The notes: a model not told the origin generated them from the letters alone. DNA of 7,081 bases from Woeseia sp. (GCA_003229095.1 QIHS01000527.1:1-7081); one strand, 5' to 3'. Shown: positions 1-6,814, counted from the stretch's first letter. A program made the numbers and translations.

Positions 1-1127
1 ACACGCTGTTCTGGCCTGCCGTACTAGAGGGCGCAGGATTTCGCACACCCAGCAGCGTGTTTGCCCACGGCTTCCTGACGGTGAATGGCAAAAAGATGTC
101 CAAATCCCGCGGTACCTTTATCACGGCTCGCACCTATCTCGACAATCTCGATCCGAACCATTTGCGCTACTACTATGCGGCAAAACTCGGGCCGGGCATG
201 GATGATATCGATCTCAACTTCGACGACTTTATTGCGCGGGTCAATTCGGATCTTGTTGGCAAGCTGGTGAACATTGCCAGTCGCTGCGCGGGTTTCGTCA
301 GCAAACGATTTGACGGTAAATTAGCTGAGCAGCTCGACGATCCTGCGTTGTTCGAGAATTTTACGGCGGCGTCTGAATCAATCGCCGAACATTACGAGCG
401 GCGTGAATACTCGAAAGCAATGCGCGCGATCATGGCTTTGGCCGATCAGGCAAATCGCTACATCGAAGACAAAAAACCCTGGCAGATGATCAAGAATGAA
501 GACCAGGCCGACGATGTCCAGTTGGTCTGTACGCAGGGTCTGAATATGTTTCGTACCTTGATGGTTTACCTGACGCCGGTGCTACCGGCGTTGGCCGAAA
601 AAACACGCGGCCTGTTCAATGAGCAAACAAGCTGGACCTGGTCGTCGGCCGAGACGCCGCTGCTCGGCACGCGCATTGCACCATTCAAGTCACTGTTGAC
701 CCGGGTTGAGAGCAAACAGGTGGAAAAAATGATCGAGCAAAGTAAATCGACGCTGGACGCCCCCGCTGCAGAAGCCGCGGCGGCCGACAGTGACATCTCC
801 GCTAAAATTTCGATCGACGAATTCAACAAAGTCGATCTTCGCGTAGCCAGAATCACGGCAGCGGAACCTGTGGACGGGGCTGACAAATTATTGCGTCTTA
901 CACTGGATCTCGGTGATGAGTCACGCACCGTTTTTGCGGGGATTAAAGCCGCCTGCGAGCCCGCGGATCTCGAAGGCAGGCTGGTAGTCGCAGTGGCGAA
1001 CCTCAAGCCCAGAAAGATGCGTTTCGGCACCTCGGAGGGCATGGTGCTTGCGGCCGGGCCCGGTGGCGAGGATGTTTTTCTGTTATCTGTTGATTCAGGC
1101 GCCGAACCGGGCATGCGCATCAAGTAA
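1..1127 (+). CDS. metG: Methionyl-tRNA synthetase, C-terminal part (5' end outside window)
   Basis: Methionyl-tRNA synthetase charges tRNA-Met with methionine in the cytoplasm. The reading frame is open from the first base (first whole codon at 3), so the gene begins upstream. About 374 residues are visible, against roughly 677 in E. coli MetG, so the Rossmann catalytic core is mostly missing. Seen in order: the end of the catalytic domain (TLFWPAVLEGAGFRTPSS), the class I signature KMSKS at 93-107, the helical anticodon-binding domain with the KPW tryptophan at 480-482 (equivalent to the E. coli anticodon-reading tryptophan), an alanine- and acid-rich linker near 760-800, and a C-terminal EMAP/Trbp111-like tRNA-binding domain from about 805 (FNKVDLRVARI, VANLKPRKMRFGTSEGM) that also drives dimerisation in this family. 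The GTG at 57 is an internal valine, not a start. The stop is TAA at 1125-1127. Identification is very secure; only the 5' boundary is unknown. Confidence 0.97.
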   Translation, partial: TLFWPAVLEGAGFRTPSSVFAHGFLTVNGKKMSKSRGTFITARTYLDNLDPNHLRYYYAAKLGPGMDDIDLNFDDFIARVNSDLVGKLVNIASRCAGFVSKRFDGKLAEQLDDPALFENFTAASESIAEHYERREYSKAMRAIMALADQANRYIEDKKPWQMIKNEDQADDVQLVCTQGLNMFRTLMVYLTPVLPALAEKTRGLFNEQTSWTWSSAETPLLGTRIAPFKSLLTRVESKQVEKMIEQSKSTLDAPAAEAAAADSDISAKISIDEFNKVDLRVARITAAEPVDGADKLLRLTLDLGDESRTVFAGIKAACEPADLEGRLVVAVANLKPRKMRFGTSEGMVLAAGPGGEDVFLLSVDSGAEPGMRIK

Positions 1128-1191
1128 ATTGCTGTCATCAGAGAACAGAAAGGTGCCATAGAGGGCGACACCTTCTACAATAGGCAGTGCA
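1128..1191 (+). other. metG-rsxA intergenic gap with a weak imperfect stem-loop
   Basis: This 64-base gap is the longest non-coding stretch in the window. It contains AAGGTG (1150-1155) and its inverse CACCTT (1169-1174). The stem can be extended by one C-G pair past a C-A mismatch, around a loop of about 9 bases. No run of T follows, so it is a poor intrinsic terminator. The sequence TACAAT at 1176-1181 resembles a -10 box but has no recognisable -35 partner, and it would start transcription almost at the rsxA ATG. Any rsx promoter may lie here or inside metG. The function of the stem is not established. Confidence 0.25.
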
Positions 1192-1773
1192 ATGGCAGAC
1201 CTGATCCTTATTCTCGTTAGCACCGTTCTGGTCAACAATTTTGTATTGGTCAGATTCCTCGGCCTGTGCCCGTTTATGGGCGTCTCAAGAAACCTTGAGG
1301 CCGCCTTCGGCATGTCAATGGCAACCGCGTTCGTGCTGACGATGTCATCGGCAATCGCTTTTCTGCTGCACGAGTACGTGCTGTTGCCCCTGCAACTCGA
1401 ATATCTGAAAACCATCAGTTTTATCCTGGTCATTGCGGCAAGCGTGCAATTTACGGAAATCATGGTGCGCAGATTGAGTCCGCTGTTGCATCAATTGCTT
1501 GGCATCTACATTCCACTGATTGCAACGAACTGTGCAGTGCTGGGTGTCGCCTTGCTCAATGTGCAGGAAGCCGACGGATTTATTCAGTCGGTGTTTTACG
1601 GCTTTGGTGCCGCCGGGGGATTTGCGCTGGTGCTGGTGCTCTTCGCTGCCGTACGCGAACGCTTACAAGCCGCGGATATACCACGCCCCTTTCGCGGCAC
1701 AGCCATTGCTTTGATGACTGCCGGCATCATGTCGCTGGCATTCATGGGCTTTTCAGGTATGGCGAGGCTGTAG
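1192..1773 (+). CDS. rsxA: Rsx/Rnf electron transport complex subunit A (membrane)
   Basis: This is an integral inner-membrane subunit of the Rnf/Rsx complex, 193 residues, the same length as the E. coli protein. It forms a pseudo-symmetric pair with RsxE in inverted topology. Six hydrophobic segments are visible, roughly at residues 4-25, 40-60, 73-92, 102-124, 136-155 and 170-190. The two family cysteines are present: C26 in LGLCPFMG and C114 in TNCAVLG. In the homologous NqrD/NqrE and RnfA/RnfE pairs these cysteines ligate an Fe-S centre buried in the membrane that passes electrons between cytoplasmic and periplasmic cofactors. The N-terminus (MADLILILVSTVLVNNFVL) matches the family start. 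A weak AGG at 1182-1184 lies 7 bases before the ATG. It is the first gene of the rsxABCDGE run and ends 3 bases before rsxB. Identity is secure; the role of the cysteines here is inferred from family structures. Confidence 0.97.
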   Translation: MADLILILVSTVLVNNFVLVRFLGLCPFMGVSRNLEAAFGMSMATAFVLTMSSAIAFLLHEYVLLPLQLEYLKTISFILVIAASVQFTEIMVRRLSPLLHQLLGIYIPLIATNCAVLGVALLNVQEADGFIQSVFYGFGAAGGFALVLVLFAAVRERLQAADIPRPFRGTAIALMTAGIMSLAFMGFSGMARL

Positions 1774-1776
1774 CTT

Positions 1777-2274
1777 ATGTGGACACCCATCGTCACAGCC
1801 ATTTTGGTGATCACCGGCATCGCGCTCGCGGCCGGATTCCTGTTGAGTCTTGCATCGCGACAACTGCCCGCCGATCTCGATCAGGTCGTAGAGCAGGTCA
1901 ACGATCTGCTGCCGCAGACGCAATGTGCACAATGCGGCTTTCCGGGTTGTCGGCCTTACGCGCAGGCAATTGTGCAAGATGATGCGGCAATCAACCTTTG
2001 CCCACCCGGTGGTGACGACCTGGTGCAGCGGCTTGCAGAACTGCTCGGACGTCAACCAAAGGCACTGGCGACTCCAGTGAGTGTCGTTTCCGTCGCGGTG
2101 ATAGACGAAGCCAATTGTATCGGTTGCACCCACTGCAGGAATGCCTGCCCGGTCGATGCCATCACAGGCGCGCATCAATTCATGCACACGGTCATTGAAT
2201 CCGTGTGCACGGGGTGCGAGCTGTGTGTCGCACCCTGCCCGGTTGACTGCATCAGCATGGTACAGACGGCATGA
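1777..2274 (+). CDS. rsxB: Rsx/Rnf electron transport complex iron-sulfur subunit B
   Basis: This is the iron-sulfur relay subunit of the Rnf/Rsx complex, 165 residues (the E. coli protein is about 192, so the C-terminus is shorter). A hydrophobic N-terminal anchor spans residues 4-26. It is followed by an Fe-S domain with cysteines C50, C53, C58 and C75 (CAQCGFPGC, then C16 residues later). The C-terminal half is a two-[4Fe-4S] ferredoxin domain: C114/C117/C120/C124 (CIGCTHCRNACP) and C144/C147/C150/C154 (CTGCELCVAPCP). By homology it takes electrons between RsxC and the membrane pair RsxA/E on the cytoplasmic face. The ATG at 1777 follows the rsxA stop by 3 bases, with a GAGG at 1764-1767 as a plausible ribosome site inside the rsxA end. 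The stop overlaps the rsxC start as ATGA, which suggests translational coupling. All twelve cluster cysteines are intact. Confidence 0.97.
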   Translation: MWTPIVTAILVITGIALAAGFLLSLASRQLPADLDQVVEQVNDLLPQTQCAQCGFPGCRPYAQAIVQDDAAINLCPPGGDDLVQRLAELLGRQPKALATPVSVVSVAVIDEANCIGCTHCRNACPVDAITGAHQFMHTVIESVCTGCELCVAPCPVDCISMVQTA

Positions 2275-3809
2275 GTACTGCGGCTGCGACCTATGACCTT
2301 GGCACCATGCATGGCGGCCTGCGCCTGCCGGCGAGAAAGTCCGCATCGACTGCGAAGGAGATTCAGACAGTCCCTGTGCCCAAACAACTCGTATTGCCGA
2401 TTGCACAGCATGTTGGAGAACCGGCGCACCCAATCGTTGGCATCGGTGAGTATGTGCTGAAGGGGCAACTCATTGCCGAGTCTGACGGCTCTCTCAGCGC
2501 GCCCATTCATGCCTCTTCATCCGGCAAAGTCGTTGCAATCGAACCCTGGCCGGTTTCCCGGCGCCTCGGTGAGACCGCACCTTGCATCATCATCGAATGT
2601 GACGGTGAAGACCGTGCGGTACAAACGGCCGAAGTACGCCCGCCGTTCGATACGCTTGCGCCGGAATCGCTGGTGCAGATGATTCTGCAGGGCGGCATTG
2701 TGGGTCTCGGCGGCGCAGTATTCCCGACCGGGCAAAAGCTCATGCAGGCGGCCACGATGCCGCTTGAATTCCTGATTCTTAACGGCGTCGAGTGCGAACC
2801 CTGTATCAGTTGTGATGACATGCTGATGCGCGCGCACGCGGCCGAAGTCCTTGGCGGGGCACAGATCCTGATGCATGCACTGGGCGTGTCAACATGCTAC
2901 ATCGCCATCGAAAGTGACAAGTCAGAGGCGATTGCCGCGATAGTTGAGGCGAAAGCACAGCTCGAAGATGATCGTATCGTCGTGAAACAGGTCCCTACGA
3001 TCTACCCGTCGGGCGGTGAAGATCAGCTTGTACAACTGGTCACCAACCGCGAAGTCCCCAGCGGCGGGCTACCAACCGACGTCGGCTGCGTCGTGCAAAA
3101 TGTTGGCACTTCTGCGGCAATCTACCGCTGGATTTGCGAGGACGAGCCGCTGATTTCCCGAGTCACTACCGTCACCGGGTCAGGCATCAATACACCGATG
3201 AACGTCGAGGCACGAATTGGCACAACGGTCGCGGACATCATCGCGTTTGCCGGCGGATATGCTGAACAATCAGATCACCTGGTGATCGGCGGGCCGATGT
3301 GCGGCAAGTCGGTGACTACCGACCGGGTGCCCTTGGTCAAGGCGACCAATTGTATTCTCGTCGTCAACGAAACCCGCGCCCCGGGTGCTGAGCAACCGTG
3401 CATACGCTGTGGCGAGTGTGCAACCGTATGCCCGATTCAGTTATTGCCGCAACAACTCTTCTGGTACACCTGCGCTGACGACGAAGCAAAGTTACGCTCA
3501 CATGGGCTGACGGATTGCATTGAATGTGGCTGTTGTGACCTCGTATGCCCGAGCCAGATTCCGCTGACCGCCAGTTTTCGCAATGCCAAAGCACGATTCC
3601 AGGAACTCGCTGACGAAAAAGCGAGAGCGGAGCGTGCCCGTCTCCGCTATGAATCCAGAAACGAAAGACTGGAGACCGAAAAACATTCCCGCGAAAGTGA
3701 GCTCGCGCAGCAGAAAAAAGACGCCCTCAATGCCGGACCGAGTGCTATCGACGCCATTTTGAAACGACAAAAAGAAAAACAGGATCACAATGGGGGCGAC
3801 AAACAATAA
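2271..3809 (+). CDS. rsxC: Rsx/Rnf electron transport complex subunit C (NADH/FMN/Fe-S)
   Basis: This is the peripheral cytoplasmic subunit that oxidises NADH in the Rnf/Rsx complex, 512 residues. Order of parts: N-terminal RnfC domain (GGLRLPARKS at 15-24); a biotinyl-like hammerhead around 55-95; a NuoF-like NADH/FMN-binding core with the glycine-rich GGIVGLGGAVFPTG (141-154) and NGVECEPCISCDD (171-183); an SLBB-type region around 300-345; then a two-[4Fe-4S] domain with C377/C380/C383/C387 and C416/C419/C422/C426. The tail from about 443 is charged and probably helical or coiled coil (QELADEKARAERARLR and onward), ending in KRQKEKQ. E. coli RsxC is about 740 residues with a long alanine/lysine-rich repeat tail, so this is a short-tail form. 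The usual tyrosine in ECEPY is cysteine here (C178). The start overlaps the rsxB stop by 4 bases (ATGA); the stop TAA shares one base with the rsxD ATG. Confidence 0.96.
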   Translation: MSTAAATYDLGTMHGGLRLPARKSASTAKEIQTVPVPKQLVLPIAQHVGEPAHPIVGIGEYVLKGQLIAESDGSLSAPIHASSSGKVVAIEPWPVSRRLGETAPCIIIECDGEDRAVQTAEVRPPFDTLAPESLVQMILQGGIVGLGGAVFPTGQKLMQAATMPLEFLILNGVECEPCISCDDMLMRAHAAEVLGGAQILMHALGVSTCYIAIESDKSEAIAAIVEAKAQLEDDRIVVKQVPTIYPSGGEDQLVQLVTNREVPSGGLPTDVGCVVQNVGTSAAIYRWICEDEPLISRVTTVTGSGINTPMNVEARIGTTVADIIAFAGGYAEQSDHLVIGGPMCGKSVTTDRVPLVKATNCILVVNETRAPGAEQPCIRCGECATVCPIQLLPQQLFWYTCADDEAKLRSHGLTDCIECGCCDLVCPSQIPLTASFRNAKARFQELADEKARAERARLRYESRNERLETEKHSRESELAQQKKDALNAGPSAIDAILKRQKEKQDHNGGDKQ

Positions 3810-4864
3810 TGGAGTTTGAACGCCGCGATGCCCCATTCATGATGCCAACGACCGATGTCTCGTCGATGATGCGGAACGTCCTCTATGCATTGATTCCTGC
3901 CGCGCTCGCCTACGTCTGGTATTTCGGTCCCGGATTCATATTCAACTTCTTTGTCGCGAGCATTTTTTGCATCGGCGGCGAAGCGATGATGTTGAGAATT
4001 CGCGGCAAAACGGTTGAAGCCACACTGATGGACTACAGCGCACTGGTCACGGCGGCCCTGATTACGTTCGCGATGCCAGCGTTAACACCCTGGTGGGTGA
4101 CCGCAACTGCGGCGTTATCTGCCATCGTTGTTGCAAAACATCTCTATGGCGGGCTCGGCTACAACCTGTTCAACCCTGCCATGGTCGGCTATGTCGTGGT
4201 GCTGATCGCCTTTCCCCTGCATATGAACCTGTGGCTTGCCCCGAGTATGGGTGACATCGATTATCAGAATCTGACGATTGCAGAAACATTGTTCTTTACG
4301 CTGACCGGGATCTTTCCGGACCACCTGACATTCGATGCCATTAGCAGGGCAACTCCGCTGGACATCGTGAAATCCGGTTTGAATGATATGCAAACCTTTT
4401 CCGAACTGCGTGCCAACCCGATGATGGGCGATTTCGGTGGTCGTGGCTGGGAGTGGATAGGCAATTTCACGGCCATTGGTGGCGCCTGGCTGCTGGTGAA
4501 GAAGATCATCCGCTGGCAGATCCCCTTCGGTGTGTTCGCGGGCCTGCTCATTCCTTCCAGCCTGATGTATTTCCTGTTTCCGGGCGTACATCCGAGTCCC
4601 GGATTTCATTTGTTCACGGGCGGGGCAATTCTGTGTGCCTTTTTTATTGCGACCGATCCTGTTTCTGCGGCCACCAGTAACAAGGGCAGGCTTTACTACG
4701 GCTTCGGAATTGGTCTGTTGATTTACGTGATTCGTGAATGGGGAAGCTATGCGGATGGCGTTGCATTCGCCGTCATCCTGATGAACATGGCCGTGCCGAC
4801 AATCGACTACCTGACCAAACCGCATATCGTGGGCCACCCGCTTTCAAAACGGGGGCAGCAGTGA
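3809..4864 (+). CDS. rsxD: Rsx/Rnf electron transport complex subunit D (covalent FMN, membrane)
   Basis: This is an integral membrane subunit of the Rnf/Rsx complex related to NqrB, 351 residues, the usual family length. About nine to ten hydrophobic segments are visible, the first from residue 22 (NVLYALIPAALAYVWYFGPG) and the last near 316-334. Family landmarks include KHLYGGLGYNLFNPAMVGY (110-128) and the conserved FFIATDPVSAATSNKG (278-293). The covalent flavin site is expected at T182 in DAISRATPLD (codon ACT at 4352-4354), the threonine that ApbE-type flavin transferases modify in RnfD. The preceding residue pair is R-A, where the general flavinylation motif usually has G-A. The protein is thought to help couple electron flow to ion movement. 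Its ATG overlaps the rsxC stop by one base (TAATG), and its stop overlaps the rsxG ATG by one base (TGATG), so expression is probably coupled on both sides. Confidence 0.96.
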   Translation: MEFERRDAPFMMPTTDVSSMMRNVLYALIPAALAYVWYFGPGFIFNFFVASIFCIGGEAMMLRIRGKTVEATLMDYSALVTAALITFAMPALTPWWVTATAALSAIVVAKHLYGGLGYNLFNPAMVGYVVVLIAFPLHMNLWLAPSMGDIDYQNLTIAETLFFTLTGIFPDHLTFDAISRATPLDIVKSGLNDMQTFSELRANPMMGDFGGRGWEWIGNFTAIGGAWLLVKKIIRWQIPFGVFAGLLIPSSLMYFLFPGVHPSPGFHLFTGGAILCAFFIATDPVSAATSNKGRLYYGFGIGLLIYVIREWGSYADGVAFAVILMNMAVPTIDYLTKPHIVGHPLSKRGQQ

Positions 4865-5505
4865 TGTCAGATCAAGATCAAGATCAACCAGCGGTCTGGA
4901 GCAGTGGCGTGATCCTCGCGGTACTGGCGGCAATTTGCACCGCCCTGGTCGCCGTGACGCACAGCACGAGTGCACCCAGGATTGAGCAGAATCGGCAGGA
5001 CTTTCTGGAGCAGAGCCTGGCGCCAGTACTGGCGGGCATTGACTACGATGGCGCGTTGTCTGAATCGACAATCCTGATTGCGCCGCCGCACGGATTGCCA
5101 GGCGATGATGAAGTTCCGGTGTACCGCGTTTACGCGGGTGGTGAGCCGGTCGCAGCGCTTTTTGTGGTGCGTGCAAGAGGCGGTTTTTCGGGTCCTATCC
5201 GCCTGCTGATCGGCATCAGTGCTGACGGTGAAATTACCGGCGTGCGGGTTCTTGAACATCGGGAAACTCCCGGGCTCGGCGACCTGATTGATGCCGATAA
5301 ATCGGACTGGATCAATCAGTTCAATGGCAAGTCTCTCGTTACTCCAGCGGTGACCGCGTGGAGTATCAAGCGTGACGGCGGAGAATTCGATCAGCTCACC
5401 GGCGCGTCGATTACGCCGCGCGCAGTCATTAAAGCAATTAAGGAAACGATGCTTTACTTTGAATCGAATCGTGATGTGGTGTTTGCGCAGGGTGCGGACG
5501 AATGA
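4864..5505 (+). CDS. rsxG: Rsx/Rnf electron transport complex subunit G (periplasmic FMN)
   Basis: This is the FMN-bearing subunit of the Rnf/Rsx complex, 213 residues, related to NqrC. A short polar N-terminus (MSDQDQDQ) precedes one transmembrane anchor at about residues 13-32. The rest is the periplasmic FMN-binding domain: ARGGFSGPIRLLIGI (104-118), GVRVLEHRETPGLGD (126-140), then the flavinylation motif DQLTGASITPRAV (176-188). The residue expected to carry FMN by phosphoester linkage is S182 (TCG at 5407-5409), where characterised RsxG/RnfG proteins have threonine. The frame stays open upstream to 4738, but that part is inside rsxD and has no family similarity. The ATG at 4864 is preferred because it gives the normal N-terminus, overlaps the rsxD stop as TGATG and has a G-rich ribosome site (GGGGG, 4851-4855) 8 bases upstream. 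A GTG at 4861 is a possible near-identical start. The stop overlaps rsxE as ATGA. Confidence 0.95.
   Translation: MSDQDQDQPAVWSSGVILAVLAAICTALVAVTHSTSAPRIEQNRQDFLEQSLAPVLAGIDYDGALSESTILIAPPHGLPGDDEVPVYRVYAGGEPVAALFVVRARGGFSGPIRLLIGISADGEITGVRVLEHRETPGLGDLIDADKSDWINQFNGKSLVTPAVTAWSIKRDGGEFDQLTGASITPRAVIKAIKETMLYFESNRDVVFAQGADE
4870..4887 (+). repeat. Three tandem copies of GATCAA in the rsxG 5' end
   Basis: The hexamer GATCAA is repeated exactly three times directly after the second codon of rsxG and encodes Asp-Gln three times in the cytoplasmic tip of the protein. Because the unit is two codons, a change in copy number would keep the frame. The only other thing to note is that each unit contains a GATC site. 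It is probably tolerated low-complexity sequence; no regulatory role is shown. Confidence 0.6.
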
Positions 5506-6167
5506 AATCTGATACAACAAGCACACTGAGTGCCGGACTTTGGAGAGACAACCCGGGCCTGGTGCAACTCCTCGGTCTCTGCCCGTTGCTCGCTGTCACC
5601 ACGACCTTTGTCAACGGACTGGGGCTCGGCATTGCCACGTTGCTGGTGCTGACCTGCTCGAACGTCCTGGTGTCGGCAACGCGCAGATTCATCCGTGCCG
5701 AAATTCGCATTCCGATGTATGTGCTGATCATTTCCAGCCTGGTAACCTGCATCGAAATGATCGTCCTGGCCTGGTACCCGTCACTGGGCCGGTCTTTGGG
5801 TATTTTTATTCCGTTAATTGTGACCAACTGCGCGATCGTCGCACGCGCTGAAATTTTCGCTTCCCGCAATACGGTTTCTGCCAGCTTCCTCGATGGTTTG
5901 TCGATGGGCAGCGGTTTCGCCCTATTGCTGATGGCTATCGGTGCATTTCGCGAACTGATTGGCCAGGGTTCGATCATGTCGCGCATGGACATGCTCATCG
6001 GCGGCGAGCCAATGAGCGGGCTGGTCATTGTTGACGGTGGTTTTCTGCTGGCCATTCTGCCACCCGGCGCATTCATCAGCCTGGCGTTGTTCGTCGCTGG
6101 AAAAAATGCGCTGGATAAGCGCAAGCAGCAAACCAACAGACCGTTTTCGTCAAACACCAGTCGCTAG
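5502..6167 (+). CDS. rsxE: Rsx/Rnf electron transport complex subunit E (membrane)
   Basis: This is an integral membrane subunit of the Rnf/Rsx complex, 221 residues, close to the usual family length of about 200-235. It is the paralogue and inverted-topology partner of RsxA. Six hydrophobic segments are visible at about 18-36, 38-58, 72-91, 98-116, 130-152 and 176-199. The family cysteines are C27 in LGLCPLLA and C110 in TNCAIVAR, matching C26 and C114 of RsxA; together the four residues are expected to hold the membrane Fe-S centre. NPGLVQLLGLCPLLAVT is a typical RsxE N-terminal block. The C-terminal tail (KNALDKRKQQTNRPF onward) is polar and basic, fitting a cytoplasmic end. The ATG overlaps the rsxG stop by 4 bases, with AGGG at 5489-5492 as ribosome site, and the stop TAG lies 6 bases before nth. 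Confidence 0.96.
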   Translation: MKSDTTSTLSAGLWRDNPGLVQLLGLCPLLAVTTTFVNGLGLGIATLLVLTCSNVLVSATRRFIRAEIRIPMYVLIISSLVTCIEMIVLAWYPSLGRSLGIFIPLIVTNCAIVARAEIFASRNTVSASFLDGLSMGSGFALLLMAIGAFRELIGQGSIMSRMDMLIGGEPMSGLVIVDGGFLLAILPPGAFISLALFVAGKNALDKRKQQTNRPFSSNTSR

Positions 6168-6173
6168 AGATCG

Positions 6174-6812
6174 ATGAATAAGACCATTCGCACAGAAATC
6201 TATACTCGCTTGCGCGAGAAGAACCCGCGCCCCGAAACAGAACTGATCTACGTCAATTCCTTCGAGCTGCTCATCGCCGTTATTCTTTCCGCACAGGCAA
6301 CAGATGTTAGTGTCAACAAAGCGACCACCCTTCTCTATCCTGTTGCTAATACGCCGCAAGGCATTCTCGATTTAGGCGTGCAGAATTTAAAGGGCTATAT
6401 CAGGACCATCGGCCTGTACAACAGCAAGGCAGACAACATCATCAAGACCTGCAGGCTCTTGCTGGACAACTTTGCGGGCGAAGTGCCACGAACGCGGGAC
6501 GAACTTCAATCGCTCCCCGGCGTCGGGCGGAAAACGGCAAACGTCATTCTCAATACTGCCTTTGGCGAACCGACAATTGCCGTCGACACACATATTTTTC
6601 GCGTCTCGAATCGAACCGGACTGGCTAAGGGGAAAACACCGCTGGAGGTCGAAACTCGCCTCACCCGGCTGACGCCTGAAGCGTTTATGCTCGATGCCCA
6701 CCACTGGCTGATCCTGCATGGTCGTTATACCTGCAAGGCCAGAAAACCGAATTGCCCTGATTGCGTTATTCACGACTTATGTGAGTTTCGGCACAAGACG
6801 ACGGCGGCATAA
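6174..6812 (+). CDS. nth: Endonuclease III (DNA glycosylase/AP lyase)
   Basis: This is a bifunctional base-excision repair enzyme that removes oxidised pyrimidines such as thymine glycol and nicks the resulting abasic site. It has 212 residues, against 211 in E. coli Nth, and is collinear with it. The helix-hairpin-helix LPGVGRKTAN (114-123) carries the catalytic lysine K120; the catalytic aspartate D138 is in VDTHIFRV. The C-terminal [4Fe-4S] loop has C187, C194, C197 and C203 with the exact C-x6-C-x2-C-x5-C spacing. SAQATDVSVNKAT (39-51) is a highly conserved family block. All key residues are intact, so the enzyme should be active. It follows rsxE by 6 bases with only a weak AGAG-type ribosome site (6166-6170), so it is probably read from the rsx transcript, as in E. 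coli. It ends 2 bases before the next gene. Confidence 0.98.
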   Translation: MNKTIRTEIYTRLREKNPRPETELIYVNSFELLIAVILSAQATDVSVNKATTLLYPVANTPQGILDLGVQNLKGYIRTIGLYNSKADNIIKTCRLLLDNFAGEVPRTRDELQSLPGVGRKTANVILNTAFGEPTIAVDTHIFRVSNRTGLAKGKTPLEVETRLTRLTPEAFMLDAHHWLILHGRYTCKARKPNCPDCVIHDLCEFRHKTTAA

Positions 6813-6814
6813 TC

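Noticed and set aside
573..591. Perfect 8-base hairpin ACGCCGGT-gct-ACCGGCGT inside metG
   Set aside because: No T-run follows and it encodes a normal MetG segment (TPVLPA), so it is probably chance in GC-rich coding sequence.
566..1171. Minus-strand open frame of 201 codons covering the metG 3' end and part of the gap
   Set aside because: It is Ser/Ala-rich with no motif and is antisense to the conserved MetG tRNA-binding domain.
1176..1181. TACAAT as a -10 promoter element for rsxA
   Set aside because: There is no plausible -35 element at the right spacing and it would leave almost no leader before the ATG; too weak to call a promoter.
1753..2433. Long open frame on the minus strand (226 codons) opposite rsxB and rsxC
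   Set aside because: It lies antisense to two certain genes, crosses their boundary and has no recognisable domain; long antisense frames are expected in coding DNA of this composition.
3273..3287. Perfect palindrome GATCACC-t-GGTGATC inside rsxC, operator-like
   Set aside because: It sits in the middle of a long gene, encodes DHLVI in a conserved region, and has no second copy or promoter near it.
4115..4837. Minus-strand open frame of 240 codons opposite rsxD
   Set aside because: It is a shadow of a certain membrane protein gene, with a low-complexity polar translation and no family motif.
4738..4863. Possible 42-residue N-terminal extension of RsxG
   Set aside because: It overlaps the rsxD coding sequence, is Arg/Gly/Pro-rich with no family similarity, and would bury the normal N-terminal anchor. 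The ATG at 4864 fits the operon overlap pattern.
5438..6157. Minus-strand open frames opposite rsxG and rsxE (also 4867-5526)
   Set aside because: They are entirely antisense to well-identified genes with intact motifs, and nothing in their translations suggests a protein family.
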